A stretch of DNA of 64,000 bases from Odontocerum albicorne (taxonomy: Eukaryota; Arthropoda; Insecta; Trichoptera; Odontoceridae). Made by a program: the position numbers and the translations under genes. The notes below the pieces were generated by a model that worked only from the letters and a program-made list of their open reading frames with translations, was not told where the DNA came from and searched no databases. The stretch lies in assembly GCA_949825065.1 (NCBI GenBank), contig OX463846.1, positions 11,652,177 to 11,716,176 on the forward strand. The letters are read 5' to 3'. Below are positions 10,854-21,140 of the stretch, piece by piece. Numbering within the stretch: the stretch's first letter is position 1; the number at the start of each line of letters is the position of its first letter.

Positions 10854-11022
10854 ACACTTGCCACCCTGTGATGGATAGTGAGTGACCAGGACTTATATTT
10901 TATTTGATTATTCGGCGTTTTAATACATAATAAAATTATTTTTATAGCTAATTATAAAAAATAATCTAGCTTAGCGTCCAGCACCGTGGCTTGCGGAATT
11001 TTTTAGCACAGTAAGGCAAGGG
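10854..11022. mobile_element. piggyBac-2 MITE (169 bp), TTAA on both sides
   Basis: TTAA at 10850-10853 and 11023-11026. The left end (ACACTTGCCACCCTGTGATG) and the right end (TTTTTTAGCACAGTAAGG, then CAAGGG) match the two ends of the 2.5-kb piggyBac-2 at 55067-57588, as do the internal block GACTTATATTTTATTT and an AATAAAATTAT block. It has no coding sequence and would depend on the piggyBac-2 transposase. Confidence 0.9.
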
Positions 11023-11224
11023 TTAAAAAAGCTAGTAATTCTAGCCAACAAAATTAAATTTTATCCATGTTCCACAAACTGAAGCTGAAAACCTTTCTTA
11101 AAAATATCTTGTTTCCTAAGTCACGCAAGTGCATTATTACTGCAAGAACTGACTCATTTTATTTTACGCTAAATAATAAATAAGAATATAAACATGTTTC
11201 CTATTTCTTTACAAAATTTATTTT

Positions 11225-11370
11225 TCATTCACAGCACCTCCTTTTTCATGTCGTTCTTTATTGTCTATGCCATCAGACTCTGAAACCAGTTACCGACTAC
11301 AGTAATGCTTTCACCCTCGTCGGCTTGCTTTAAACAGTGACTTGAAAAACATAACATATCGTTTTTTAAC
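11225..11370 (+). mobile_element. LINE-A-related C-terminal fragment
   Basis: Like 10560-10690: a F-H-V-V-L-Y-C-L-C-H-like segment, then S-L-L-x-x-D-L-K-like residues, with stops. A C/T-rich stretch follows as in LINE-A 3' UTRs, but the tail is missing. Confidence 0.6.
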
Positions 11371-11994
11371 AACTCCTCTTTTTATTTTTCTTGTCCATCT
11401 TCCTGTACAGATTTGTTTTGATTTACTTACATTCACCAAAGCATTTTTATAAATAGTTTAGCACAGTATTATTGTTGTCAAATCTAATTAAATGATTACA
11501 TTTAAAAATCAACTATTTATTTATTTTTAATATAGTCGGTTCGAAAACGAGAATTCTACATAATACGCGTAAATTTTTCGTGAGCTACGAAGTCGTAAAG
11601 TTTAGAGGAAACACTAATCGTGGGCCACTGGCGAAGAGGACCTTTTCGAAAACTATGACCATCGCAGTCGACCCTGGCCTTGCTCCAGATTTCGGGTCGG
11701 GAAGCTGTAAATGTTTGACTATTTAATTTATTTCGTCACGATTATGTGCCAGATAATGGGCATCCGGTAAATAAAAGTGGATTAGATAAATAATCCATTT
11801 AATTATTACAACCCAATTTTTATTATAAACAGTCATTTGATAATCATTGGCTTATTTGCACCAATAATAATAATCTATATACGAAAGTGCTAATGACAGT
11901 GTTTTTATTAACCAACAAAGCTTTATAGCTTTAATGGACGATGATTTATATTGGTTTCAGAAGACTGCGAATAATTAAAAAAAACCTGGTAAAC
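11371..11994. other. Intergenic sequence
   Basis: AT-rich, with a GC-richer patch near 11560-11720; no gene or repeat recognised. Confidence 0.5.
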
Positions 11995-12212
11995 ATCATC
12001 AAATATTTTTTTTATTTTTAACTGGTGAGTGTATTGCCATGTGGCAATCTCTTCCAACCAACCAGAAAGACGTTTTTTATAGGTCCTAAGTGTTAACAAG
12101 ACTGGAATCCTATTTTAAAAAAAAATGGGTTCCAGCGGGGATCGAACCCGCAACCCCCGGATCGGCAGACAACTGTCTTACCACCAGGCCACGGAGGTCG
12201 TCACCTAAGAAT
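11995..12212 (-). mobile_element. SINE-1 (tRNA-derived), best antisense head
   Basis: Read on the minus strand from 12212: a tRNA-like head with an internal RNA polymerase III A box (GGCCTGGTGGTAAGACAG) and B box (GGTTCGATCCCCGC in tRNA-like context), then a body, then the tail TTGGTTGGAAGAGATTGCCACATGGCAAT near 12062-12034. The head folds like a tRNA (GAACCC/GGGTTC arm), but the element continues far beyond a tRNA, so it is not a tRNA gene. The tail hairpin is shared with LINE-A. Confidence 0.82.
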
Positions 12213-12802
12213 TGTATTATTTTTAGAATAAAACCTTACAAATTTACAGTTTCGTTTATATTGTATTTGCCGGGTTAGTTTATTAACTCCCAACTTCGAA
12301 TTCGAATAACACATTCACAATCTAACAAATGAAGCTGTCATGTAGACATCTAGTTTGTAATGGTGTCGAAGGATGAAAAAAGTTGACAAAGTTATATGAA
12401 AAATCGATTAACAACTTTGCGGCTTTACGATTTAGCTTAATGATCTCAAAATATTTAAAATCGTTTAAGTGGGCTTTGCAAATAAATAAACCAGTTTAAT
12501 TTCCATCTTAATCATCATTACCACGTTATGTCTCTATTTGAGTAGGCATAGAAAACAGACTTGAACTTAATTCTATCCTTACATACATTTTTCGGTGCTG
12601 CATTGTTCATAAACCTTGTCATGCCTACTCTGCTATTACAAAACCATTTCTCTGTTTCTTCACAAAATTTGACTTATTTAATCATGCCTCCTAGATCACC
12701 GTTAATTTCTTCTACCTTCTGTGCTGTGCGTTTAGTTTTTTTTTTGTGAACCTTTTTTCATTCGTTCTTTCTACGTGGTCTAGCCATTTTAGACATAACT
12801 TT
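12213..12802. other. Intergenic sequence
   Basis: No recognisable element. The frame at 12561-12749 may be an old antisense LINE-C-like remnant but is too decayed to assign. Confidence 0.45.
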
Positions 12803-13035
12803 CTTTACCTTAAAAACTGAATCTTTTTTGAATACGTAATAAATTGGAATTGCAGAATATTCTCGTAAAGCATTGTATTACACTGCAGAAACAGTGCAAC
12901 CTTATATTGTAAATTATTGTCATGTGAAATCTTTACCTTAAAAATTGAATCTTCTTTAAATACGCAATAAATTGGAATTGCAGAATATTGTCGTAGAGCA
13001 TAATATTACACTGCAGAAACAGTGCAACCTTATTA
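12803..13035 (+). repeat. 128-bp direct duplication
   Basis: Two copies starting at 12803 and 12931 (CTTTACCTTAAAAA). Both carry AATAAATTGGAATTGCAGAA and ACTGCAGAAACAGTGCAACC; the second copy is partial. Confidence 0.85.
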
Positions 13036-13474
13036 AAATTCCTTAAAACCAACATAAAATACATTTAAAAGGTATACGAGTATGTGAAAAAATATTGTTC
13101 TTTTTTTGGTTCCATTGGAAGTTGGCCCCAAAACCATTAGGTTGAAAATAACATTTTTATCAACATCCCACAGAGATCGCTATGTACATTTACGGACTTA
13201 ATTGTATTACTCGTATTTTAACTCTTCACTTAAACCCAAGATTTATTTCCATATATAATATAAAGATTGACGCCGGTACACTATTAAATTCAGTAGAATC
13301 TCCATGACTGGGGTCACATTAACAGGGTTGGGGATTAACCGACGCAATTAAAAACATGATTTTTCTTATTATGTGATAATATTTCAAAACATTATAAAAA
13401 AATGTGTTCGGGTTATTCCGTAATCCAGCAAATGTGACCACGGATAATGAAGAGTATTCTGTACCAACATTTTA

Positions 13475-13832
13475 GGAGAATTTTACGTTATTATTTATTA
13501 AAAAGATATACAACACTTAAGTATCCTTTACTACAAACCATAGCAACATTTACAATACAAAAGATAAAATATCAACTACTTCAAAAACCAACACAATAAA
13601 GTGACATGCAGCGCATGAAAACACTAATATAGGTATAGTATCATTGCTGGGCCTCGTAATAGATATACGACACTTTTATTTATTATTTCTTGGAGAATTT
13701 TATGTTATTATTTATTGAAAAGATATACAACACTTAAGTATCCTTTACTACAAACCATAGCAACATTTACAATACAAAAGATAAAATATCAACTACTTCA
13801 AAAACCAACACAATAAAGTGACATGCAGCGCA
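13475..13832 (+). repeat. Two near-identical ~141-bp blocks, 217 bp apart
   Basis: Blocks at 13475-13615 and 13692-13832 differ at only a few positions (ACGTTATT/ATGTTATT, TTAAAAAG/TGAAAAG), so the duplication is recent. The 76-bp spacer is not repeated. Confidence 0.88.
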
Positions 13833-13924
13833 TAATATAGTATAGCAACACTGAAAGATTAAAAAAATACTAAAATATTATCAATCAAACACAATCAAAG
13901 AAAATACATATAAATAAACACGTA

Positions 13925-14355
13925 AATGTCCACTCGTTCAGGCTACTTACATTCCATCACATTCAATCAGACGTTGGTCCTCCCTGCTCATATTGTAGGT
14001 GGACTAGTCAGGCCACAGATAATAAGACATCTTTGTAGTTCGTTTTCCCTTGGTAAGTTTTCTACAGTTTTCTTACCAAATATATTTTTCTGTCATTTTC
14101 AGATGTGGGGAAGCACCTAATCTAATGGCTACTACCTTCCAATCAAGTTATATATTGTACGAGTATATTAATGATATCTCACTTTTATTTTTCCTATGCA
14201 TATTGTTCGTGAATTTTGTAAAAGTAAATAATAGTTTGAATATATTTTTATGTGTACTTTCGTGTATTTCTTTGTCTGGTGGGTAAGAAGAGAATGCCAC
14301 CTAGCAATAAGCCCGCCAAATTGTTTTACAACGAAGTGCTAAGTAAATAAATATT
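13925..14355 (+). mobile_element. LINE-H 3' end with LINE-A-type tail
   Basis: The left part (14020-14140) matches the LINE-H 3' UTR at 49740-49860 (CTTTGTAGTTCG, ACCAAATATATTTTTCTG, GATGTGG). The right part ends in AATGCCACCTAGCAATAAGC, CCGCC and an AAGTAAATAAATA tail like LINE-A. Either the families share a tail by descent or this is a hybrid. It carries a TACGAGTA octamer at about 14158. Confidence 0.7.
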
Positions 14356-14919
14356 TATTCGCAATATTTTTGACCTGTTAATAACAATGAGTTCGTGTCC
14401 CGAGTTCAAACACCGTTGAGCAGAGGGTGCTCCCTTAACAGCGCTAAATAAGCTGTATTTTTATTATTAAGATATATTGAGTTCTCGCAAACGCTTTAAC
14501 GTTAATGTTGTAATATTAAATTTGGATTTATCAAAGTGTGATAATTATCACGCCGCATTCAACAAGTGTTAATTCTAGATAGGTACAAGTAAATATAGAC
14601 AATATAAACACGAGTGTCACAACTCAGTGAGTGCGTCATGTCAATTCGGCAATACCAAGCAGCAAGCATTGTGTTTGACAGTTGAATAATTTGTACCGGG
14701 CTAAGGTCGGCGTGCCACGCGCCCGCTGCCGTAAACAAATCAAGTAAGCGCTCTGGATTAGTAATTTATTAGTGTATGCCTCCAGGGTCGATACCAGAGG
14801 TAGTGCCACCTGAGTAAAGAAACAAATAATACTTCCCCTTTTTTTTTCATAATTCTAGCCTTCCATTGTGGAAATCCATCTGGAACAAACTTCCTCAATT
14901 TATCAGATGTACACCAACT
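14356..14919. other. Unassigned region, GC-richer at 14600-14820
   Basis: No long open frame. The patch at 14600-14820 is clearly less AT-rich than its surroundings. An untranslated exon or an old unrecognised repeat are both possible; neither is supported by a motif. Confidence 0.35.
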
Positions 14920-15362
14920 TTTATTTATTTATTTAACACTTCATTGTAAATTTCAACCACCCAGACAAAAGTAAATTACATGATCGCAAAAATTATTCAA
15001 AAATTTATTCATATTCATGAAACTTTTATACATAAACATATTAAAGTAAAAATGTGATATCATCAATCAAAGGAAAAGGAAAGGACGGTGGAAAGGAAAG
15101 AAAAAATGGGAATGAAACACGTTATATTACTGACTAGAAATTTTAGTTTTTTCAGTCGCTTCGTAAAGCATGCCAAGGATGAAGCGAGTCTAGCATTAGT
15201 TTGTAACTGGTTCCAGAGCGCAGCGCAAGTCCATGATCGGAAAGACGTTGAAAATTTTCAGCGAGAAAAGAGGAGGTGGCGTTAAGAATATTATACTCGT
15301 ACAATAGAGATGGTATGTGAATTTGGCGTCTATTTCTCACGTTCAACCAGTTCAGCGCCTTC
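14920..15362 (-). mobile_element. LINE-A, antisense
   Basis: Minus strand from 15362: A-L-N-W-L-N-V-R-N-R-R-Q-I-H, L-L-Y, L-A-E-N-F-Q-R-L and L-A-L-R-S, then the 3' UTR and a poor tail ending near 14925. A 6-bp gain, CTCGTA, sits in it at 15293-15300 compared with the copies at 4075 and 19680. The part between L-A-L-R-S and the C-terminal block is deleted. Confidence 0.85.
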
Positions 15363-15690
15363 ATTATTTACGTTTAAGAGAGAAAAAATATTACATCACT
15401 CAAAATATCCTTTCATTCTATTTTTTCTTTGATTCCCTTCCTTTTCCTTTAACAAATTACTTTCATATAGTTTTCCATTATCTACGGAAAGTACTCACTT
15501 ATTTGTTTTTTTTTACTTAAATTCAAACGAATATGAATTATTTTTGAGAAAAAATCTGTCTTAGATTAAAACAGTTCAATGTATCCTAAATAAGCTGATT
15601 GGTCGGAATAAATAGATATGTATAGCAATAAGTCCGCTAGATGTACTATGTTTAACCATGTAAGAAGAAAAAAAATCAAAAAATGTATAT
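15363..15690 (+). mobile_element. LINE-B 3' end
   Basis: Starts TATTTACGTTTAAGAGAG, as does the copy at 20165, and ends in a tail related to LINE-A (GGTCGGAATAAAT, AGCAATAAGTCCGCTAGATG, ACCATGTAAG). Only a short C-terminal coding segment is possible. It abuts an antisense LINE-A copy. Confidence 0.65.
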
Positions 15691-16099
15691 ATATTTTTGT
15701 TTGAAGTACGAATATGCATATGTGAAAATGCGCCTTTTCCTTATAAAATCGGCATTATTAATCAATTTAATAAGAAAAAAATGTGTTTGTATAAATAAAA
15801 TAATGTTTGATAAAAAAAAACATTATTTCTTATAAACTGAACTGAATATATTAAAAATAGAATTTCGAAACTAAAAGTTTAAAATTTCTTGAAAATATCT
15901 TATATCTTAAGCGATGCAAATGCGTCCATAAAAGCAAGAACCATAATCATTTAGTTGTATACAGAAAAGAAAAAAAATGATAAACGTATAAGTTTGCAGA
16001 AGCCAATTGTCAGATGAAAGGTTTCAACACTATTTTCTAAAAGAAAAAAAATACTTAAACATACTTAAAGCATTAAAGACAAACAAGTTAAACGTAATA
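15691..16099. other. Intergenic sequence
   Basis: A/T-rich runs; nothing recognised. Confidence 0.5.
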
Positions 16100-16420
16100 T
16101 TTGAAAGTATCACCAAATACTGGTAAAGGACAAGAAAATAGGAGCTATGGAGAAAAAAAATCCTGTCGTGTAGCTCATGAATGAGCATCGTGCCTCCCTT
16201 AATAGCCGACTCTTCTCCATCCAGTTCTGCGTTCTGTGGTACGAAAACCAGTTGCTTAGGATAGTCCTGTTGCGTGTTTTACTTCTTACTTCGTATTGGG
16301 ACGCTTTCTCTGGTGCGTCGTCTATCCACACTTCTAGTGAACACAACCCTCTTTAAAATATCCACTTCATCAAGAACATTGTGCCCAAAGAATCGTCACT
16401 GAAGAGAGATGAAATATTTA
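16100..16420 (-). pseudogene. LINE-G ORF2 C-terminus, antisense
   Basis: Minus strand: R-F-F-G-H-N, V-D-I-L-K-R-V-V, S-V-D-R-R-R-T-R-E-S, a T-Q-N-W-M-E-K-S-like segment, and a G-G-T-M-L-I-H-E-L-H-D-R ending, in shifting frames. This is the post-RT tail (G-H-I-x-R ... G-x-R-x-R-G-R ... W) of an endonuclease/RT LINE. The ending matches 42620-42670 on the plus strand (CACGATGCTCA...CTACACGACAGGAT). Three frames are needed, so it is dead. Confidence 0.65.
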
Positions 16421-16819
16421 AATTAAAATTGGGATATTGAGTAGAAAGGTAGTCAACTTTGTTTTGCACTTTTTTAAATATATCCATGGATCAGTTTACA
16501 GTCGCCCCTCCGTCTACAGTTTACGAGTACTGCGCACATACCACTTGAGGAAGAACCGGCTCTGATGTCTACCAACACAATGCATACTTAATGCCGTAAG
16601 TGGCTCAATAAAAAGTTGATCCATAAAAAAATATGTAAATCACCCAAAGTAAACCGTCTTATCGAAACTGTACCACTAAGAATTCGACACATATATGCAA
16701 AAAAGATCCAACGCTAAATATTATTTTGTTTTCGTCAACAAGAAATATCGCATGAGTTATTTATACTTAATTAATATTTATACAAAAATATCCCGCAAGT
16801 TAAATTCACCCTATGTTTA
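16421..16819. other. Intergenic sequence
   Basis: No recognisable gene. Contains one TACGAGTA octamer near 16527. Confidence 0.5.
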
Positions 16820-17128
16820 TTTATTAAGACTTCATTGCAATAACAATATGGCGGGCTTGTTACCGGGTGGCAATCTCTTCCAACCAACCAGACAAAAGTA
16901 AATAAAGCAAGTTACTTGCTCGCAAAAAACTATGATAAATTTTATCTTTATGAAATTTATGAACAATGTACTCGTTCGTACTTGTAAAAGTAAGAATGAG
17001 ATATCATCAATCAAAGGAAAAGAAAGGGATGGTAGAGGGGAATGAAAAATCAGGAATGAGACACGGTGTATTACTGACTATGTTAAAAAATCAAGACTTT
17101 GTCAGTCGCTTCTTAAAACATATCACTC
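16820..17128 (-). mobile_element. LINE-A 3' UTR and tail, antisense
   Basis: Tail first (TTATTTATTAAGACTTCATTGCAA, then GGCGGGCTTGTTACCGGGTGGCAATC), then the UTR, ending in the K-R-L-K-like block TCAGTCGCTTCTTAAAACAT at about 17125. Non-coding apart from that stub. Confidence 0.85.
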
Positions 17129-17254
17129 TAATTAGGGTGTTAAATGTACTTCAAAAAAGTTTTAAAAGGACTAAGTCAAAATTATCTAAATATCCCATAA
17201 TTACCATCACGGGATTTCCCTGTTAGGGAAGGCTAAGAAAATAGAGCGTTTAAT

Positions 17255-17612
17255 GTTCCTTTCACGACATACTTCCATTTATCCATAAATTTTCTTATAT
17301 GGGTACAGTTTCTCATCACTCCTCACCTTTCCTGATTTCAAAATTTCTCTGTGTTCAACTATATTTTCTCGACTACTACTATGACAGACGTTTGCATTTG
17401 AGATTTGTTCTGTAAATATTTTATACGTCATCGAGTCAACATGTCCAAACCACTTCAAGTATATCAATCAATAATTATATTATATGTTACATTGACACTC
17501 CATATATTCTTCCATGTGCACACATATCCACTGTATTATCTTTGCTCTTTTCGTATATTTTCCATATCCACGTTTTCCTCCCATACATCAATGTTGGCAC
17601 TGTTTTTTTAAT
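17255..17612 (-). pseudogene. LINE-C-like ORF2 fragment, antisense
   Basis: Minus strand from 17612: V-P-T-L-M-Y-G-R-K-T-W-I, then a G-R-I-Y-G-V-S-M segment, then L-E-W-F-G-H-V-D-S-M. This order (P-T-L-L-Y-G-S-E-T-W ... R-I-Y-G-V ... W-F-G-H-V-x-R-M) is the signature of the region after the RT domain in the LINE-C type. Stops follow G-V-S-M and the C-terminal third is poorly conserved. Confidence 0.7.
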
Positions 17613-17619
17613 AATTATT

Positions 17620-17830
17620 TTGTACAACACTTTCGTTGCATATAGTACAATCTGACGGATTTACTATCATATGGGAATTTCTTTCCACCAGCCAAAAACA
17701 CATTAAAATTGCCTTTTATGAAAACCAGACGACTAAATTCATTTTAAAAATGTTCCGATGGGAACTGAACCCGTATTCCCAGAGTTGCAAGATAGGAGTC
17801 ATGCTAACGTTAAGTTGGAAATTTAATCTA
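17620..17830 (-). mobile_element. SINE-1, antisense, decayed
   Basis: Tail-type sequence (ACACTTTCGTTGCATATAGT, ACAATCTGACGG) at 17630, then the body, then the tRNA-like head near 17757-17810 with a degraded B box complement (GGGAACTGAACCC). A second partial tail (GATGCCATTTGGCAATATC) follows at 17852. Confidence 0.65.
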
Positions 17831-18034
17831 CACATCAAACTCTAAGGGGGCTTGATGCCATTTGGCAATATCTACCATTCAACAAAAATTACGTTACAAG
17901 AGTAAGTAACTACTGCTAGGCCAGGAGTTATAGAATAACCAAAAGAGACTGGCCACTCCATGACCTAACCCTGTATTGGAGCTACGCACCTCAAAAAAGA
18001 AAACATCACATAATGCTGATTAGTTATAAAAAAA

Positions 18035-18215
18035 ATAGGTAACAATGCGAGGTGCATGGCCGCGCGGTAACGCGCTGGACTTCCGTGCGGAAGATCATCG
18101 GTTTGAACCCCGCGCTGTGCTACTCCCCTCGAACGACACAGGCAATTCTTCCGCCTAGTGTTCGAGGGTATAAGGATACCTATGACTTTGGTCATATCTA
18201 TTTGTAAACAAAAAA
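18035..18215 (+). mobile_element. SINE-2 (tRNA-derived head, different family)
   Basis: The head has A-box-like (TGGCCGCGCGGTAACGCG) and B-box-like (CGGTTTGAACCCCGCG) pol III promoter elements with tRNA spacing. Then come CTCGAACGACACAGGCAATT, a CCGCCTAGTGTTCGAGGG block, and the end TATGACTTTGGTCATATCTA, a near palindrome. Pieces recur at 23750-23800 (+) and 63640-63720 (-). It is too long and too decayed in the cloverleaf to be a tRNA gene. Confidence 0.7.
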
Positions 18216-18354
18216 TGTGTAAAAAGAAATACGTTTGAAGTTATCTTATTAATAATATGATTTAGAAAATCCATAATACTAAATAAGGTAACATAAAAAT
18301 TATATAATTATAACCTGGTGTTTTCCTTACATTTATTATATGATTAGATAAGTA

Positions 18355-18585
18355 CAGTACCCGGCGGTAAGTAATATACATCGGGCTTAAGAAAGAGACT
18401 ATCGGCCATAATCGGCTAACTTCGGCTTTGTAGAGCGTCGTCTCTGTCGCACGATGCGACTGACAAATCGCGACGGAACACGCGTATGAATGACAAAGAC
18501 GACGCTCTACAAAGACGAAGTTAGCCAATTATGGCCGACAGTCTTTTTATTTAGCCCGATGTGTATTACTTACCGCCGGGTACTG
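18355..18585. mobile_element. TA-flanked hairpin MITE (231 bp)
   Basis: TA lies outside both ends (18353-18354, 18586-18587). The arms are ~93-bp inverted repeats starting CAGTACCCGGCGGTAAGTAA and running to TTGTAGAGCGTCGTC, with a short GC-rich spacer. TA targets and the CAGT start point to the Tc1/mariner superfamily. No coding sequence. Confidence 0.88.
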
Positions 18586-19116
18586 TAGTTTATATATTTC
18601 ATCATTAATATATATTTTGATTTTTGTAATGATGAATAAATGTTATCGTAATGTTCGAATTTTTTTTTTATTATAATATAAAAAAACACGTTCAAAATAG
18701 TGACATCCGTGGTGGATTGTCAATGTTCTGAAGACGGCTGTCATGGCAATTACAATACTTACCAGTAGGAAGATTTCACAGTATCATTTATGAAACTGTA
18801 GATGTAGATTTTTTCCCAATTAAATTATTCTTTTTGAAATGGCAGTGGTTTGAACGTCAATAAAAAATAATTAATCATATTTCGCTACATTTGGACGATT
18901 AATCATAGGTATATGGTAAAAGACATACGAATTCATTACATTCGATAGAAACACTACTTTGCTGTTTTTTATTGCTGGCAATAATGAGTGTATACCACTA
19001 CTTATTGCGTTTAGCGTAATATAATTAAAAACACAAAAATGAGGCTCATCCAAGTACTTATCCTCTCAATAGTACGGTGGTGAAACTCGGTGATGAAAAT
19101 GGTGAAACCCAATATA
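18586..19116. other. Intergenic sequence
   Basis: AT-rich; no gene or repeat recognised. Confidence 0.5.
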
Positions 19117-19740
19117 TTTATTTATTTAACACTTTTATTGCAAATACAATCTGGCGGGCTTGGCTAGGCGACAATCTCTTCCAACCAATCAGACAAAAGT
19201 AAATGAAGCAAGTTACGTGGTCGCATAAATCATTCAAATGACTATCCATCCCCACGAAATCCATAAACATATACGTGAGCACATGCCCACGAACCCCACA
19301 AAGACGGGCAATCACCCGAACATTTTTTTTCATATAAAGTGAGATATCATCAATCAAAAGGAAAGGAAGGGATGGTAGAGAGGAAAGGGAAAGGGAAAGA
19401 AAAATCAGGAATGAAACACGTTATTTTACTGACTAGACATTAAGAGGTTTTTCAGTCGCTTCTTAAAGCATGCCAAGGACGGAGCGAGTCTTATATTAGT
19501 TTGTAACTGATTCCTGAGTCTCACAGCATGGACAGTAAAGGACGACGTAAAGAAAGACGAGCGGTGAACTGGAAAGGTCAATAAACAATATCTGTTTAAG
19601 CGTAGCGCTAATCCATGATTTGAAAGACGCTGAAAATTCTCGGCGAGATAAGAGGGGGTGGCGGGACAGTTAATGGTATTATACAATAGACACAGTATGT
19701 TAATTTGGCGTCTATTTCTAACATTCAAACAGTTCATTAT
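19117..19740 (-). mobile_element. LINE-A, antisense, C-terminus almost intact
   Basis: Minus strand: L-N-V-R-N-R-R-Q-I, L-A-E-N-F-Q-R-L, L-A-L-R-L-N, F-P-V-H-R-S-S-F-F, R-N-Q-L-Q-T-N-I-R and F-K-K-R-L-K-N-L-L in one frame, ending at about 19436; then the full 3' UTR and tail with GGCGGGCTTGGCTAGGCGAC and TTATTTATTTAACAC at the left. The frame stays open where the 3.4-kb copy has a stop. Only the last ~100 codons are present. Confidence 0.88.
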
Positions 19741-20164
19741 AATGTGGGTTGGATTCTTTTTGCATAAACACGTCCAATTAATGTTGTTTACCAAACAAGT
19801 AAAGTAAGTAGTAACTGGCTCAATTGAAAGGGAGTTGGGTTTATTTATAAACAAACTTGTTTTCTAGCATTTACATATTATTCAGATCAAGCGACCAAAC
19901 TTATGTTTATTATCAGCTCTTGTGCAACTCGTGATATACGAGAAGTTGCTTTAGTTTTTCTTTATCATTTTGTTTGCAAAATATTTTTATAAAAATATCG
20001 TGTCTGGAAAGTATGTTATAAATGGAGTTAGGAAAAATGATCGTCAGGTGATGACAGACTCTTTTACATACCAACATATCACATAACATTTACATATTTT
20101 CATTTGCGGTTCACTCGGCGCGAATGCGGAAGAAGCTTCCGAGTTTTTTCAAAGGTGCAACAAC
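19741..20164. other. Intergenic sequence
   Basis: Nothing recognised. Confidence 0.5.
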
Positions 20165-20460
20165 CTTATTTACGTTTAAGAAAGAATTAAATAAATATAA
20201 TATCACTCATAATATCTATTCATCCTAATAATCTTTTCGTACCTTTCATCATCCTTGAACGAATTATTTGCCTCTAGTTCAACCATATTATTGATAGAGA
20301 ATATTATTTTGTTATTTAGAATAATATTTGTCATGTATTAAACAGTTGAATGTATTCAAGATTAGTTGATTGGTTGGAATAAATTGCTGTATAGCAACAT
20401 GCCCGCCAGATGTACCATGCTCAACCATGTACACAAAAGAATTAAAATAAAATAAATGTA
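20165..20460 (+). mobile_element. LINE-B 3' end
   Basis: Same layout as 15363-15690. Tail: TTGGTTGGAATAAATTGCTG, TATAGCAACATGCCCGCC, AGATGTACCATGCTCAACCA. The tail hairpin is TTGCT-GTAT-AGCAA, in the same position as the LINE-A hairpin ATTGCC...GGCAAT but with different paired bases. Confidence 0.7.
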
Positions 20461-20499
20461 CATATAGAGTTCTCCCCTTTTCCATAGCGCCGATGCAAA

Positions 20500-20790
20500 G
20501 ATGTTATGTTATGTTATAACGTGAAGCGGTAAGCACGAGTAAGCTGCCAGGTGTTGAGAGCGGCGCGACTCTTTGTCCTCAGTACGCGGTCGCCGTGCAG
20601 AATACATACCGCTCATCACCGCTCCTATAGAGGCACAAGCAGTAAGCGACCCATCCCATTAGTATACAGAGCCCGTCTGTAGAGCAACGGCCCCGAAACG
20701 GAACTCCGACTCCGGCTGCGGGAGCACAGGTGACCCAAGGGTTCAAACACGCAGCAGGCAATAGCGGATTGTTCTACCTTACCCAATGTT
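20500..20790. other. GC-rich island, unassigned
   Basis: Well above the local GC level, with a 60-codon minus-strand open frame at 20579-20761. The translation (cysteine, glycine and proline rich) matches nothing I know. Candidates are a LINE ORF fragment, a host exon or a non-autonomous element. Confidence 0.35.
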
Positions 20791-21140
20791 GAAGCTTCCT
20801 TTTGTCAGCTCAGTTTCATGTTCAAAATTTAGTATAGGATATTGAATGGACTAAACGCGTATGACTAGCAAAAACGCAATTATAAAAGTCAAAATAATAC
20901 TCGTAATACGAAGGTAACGAGTTCGATTTCTGCTGTTGATTCCTGCTCCAATAGTATCACTTAAAGCTTGTTTAATACCTTTCTGGTTGGTTGGAAGTGA
21001 TTGATACATGTCGATAATTACTTATTATAATAGGTTATCCACTCACACCACTAAGATGTGTATCACCTAATTTAAACCAAAAATGCAATTATAAGAATTC
21101 ATATATTAAACGAAAATTCGATCAATATACAATATATATG

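Noticed and set aside
12127..12200. tRNA gene
   Set aside because: The A and B boxes are present, but the sequence continues into a SINE body and LINE-type tail, and the family occurs many times with damage.
14600..14830. Promoter or 5' exon
   Set aside because: The patch is GC-richer and has initiator-like and splice-donor-like bases, but such short matches are common and no coding exon follows.
18050..18110. tRNA gene
   Set aside because: The promoter boxes are tRNA-like, but no sound cloverleaf was found and related SINE-2 copies occur elsewhere.
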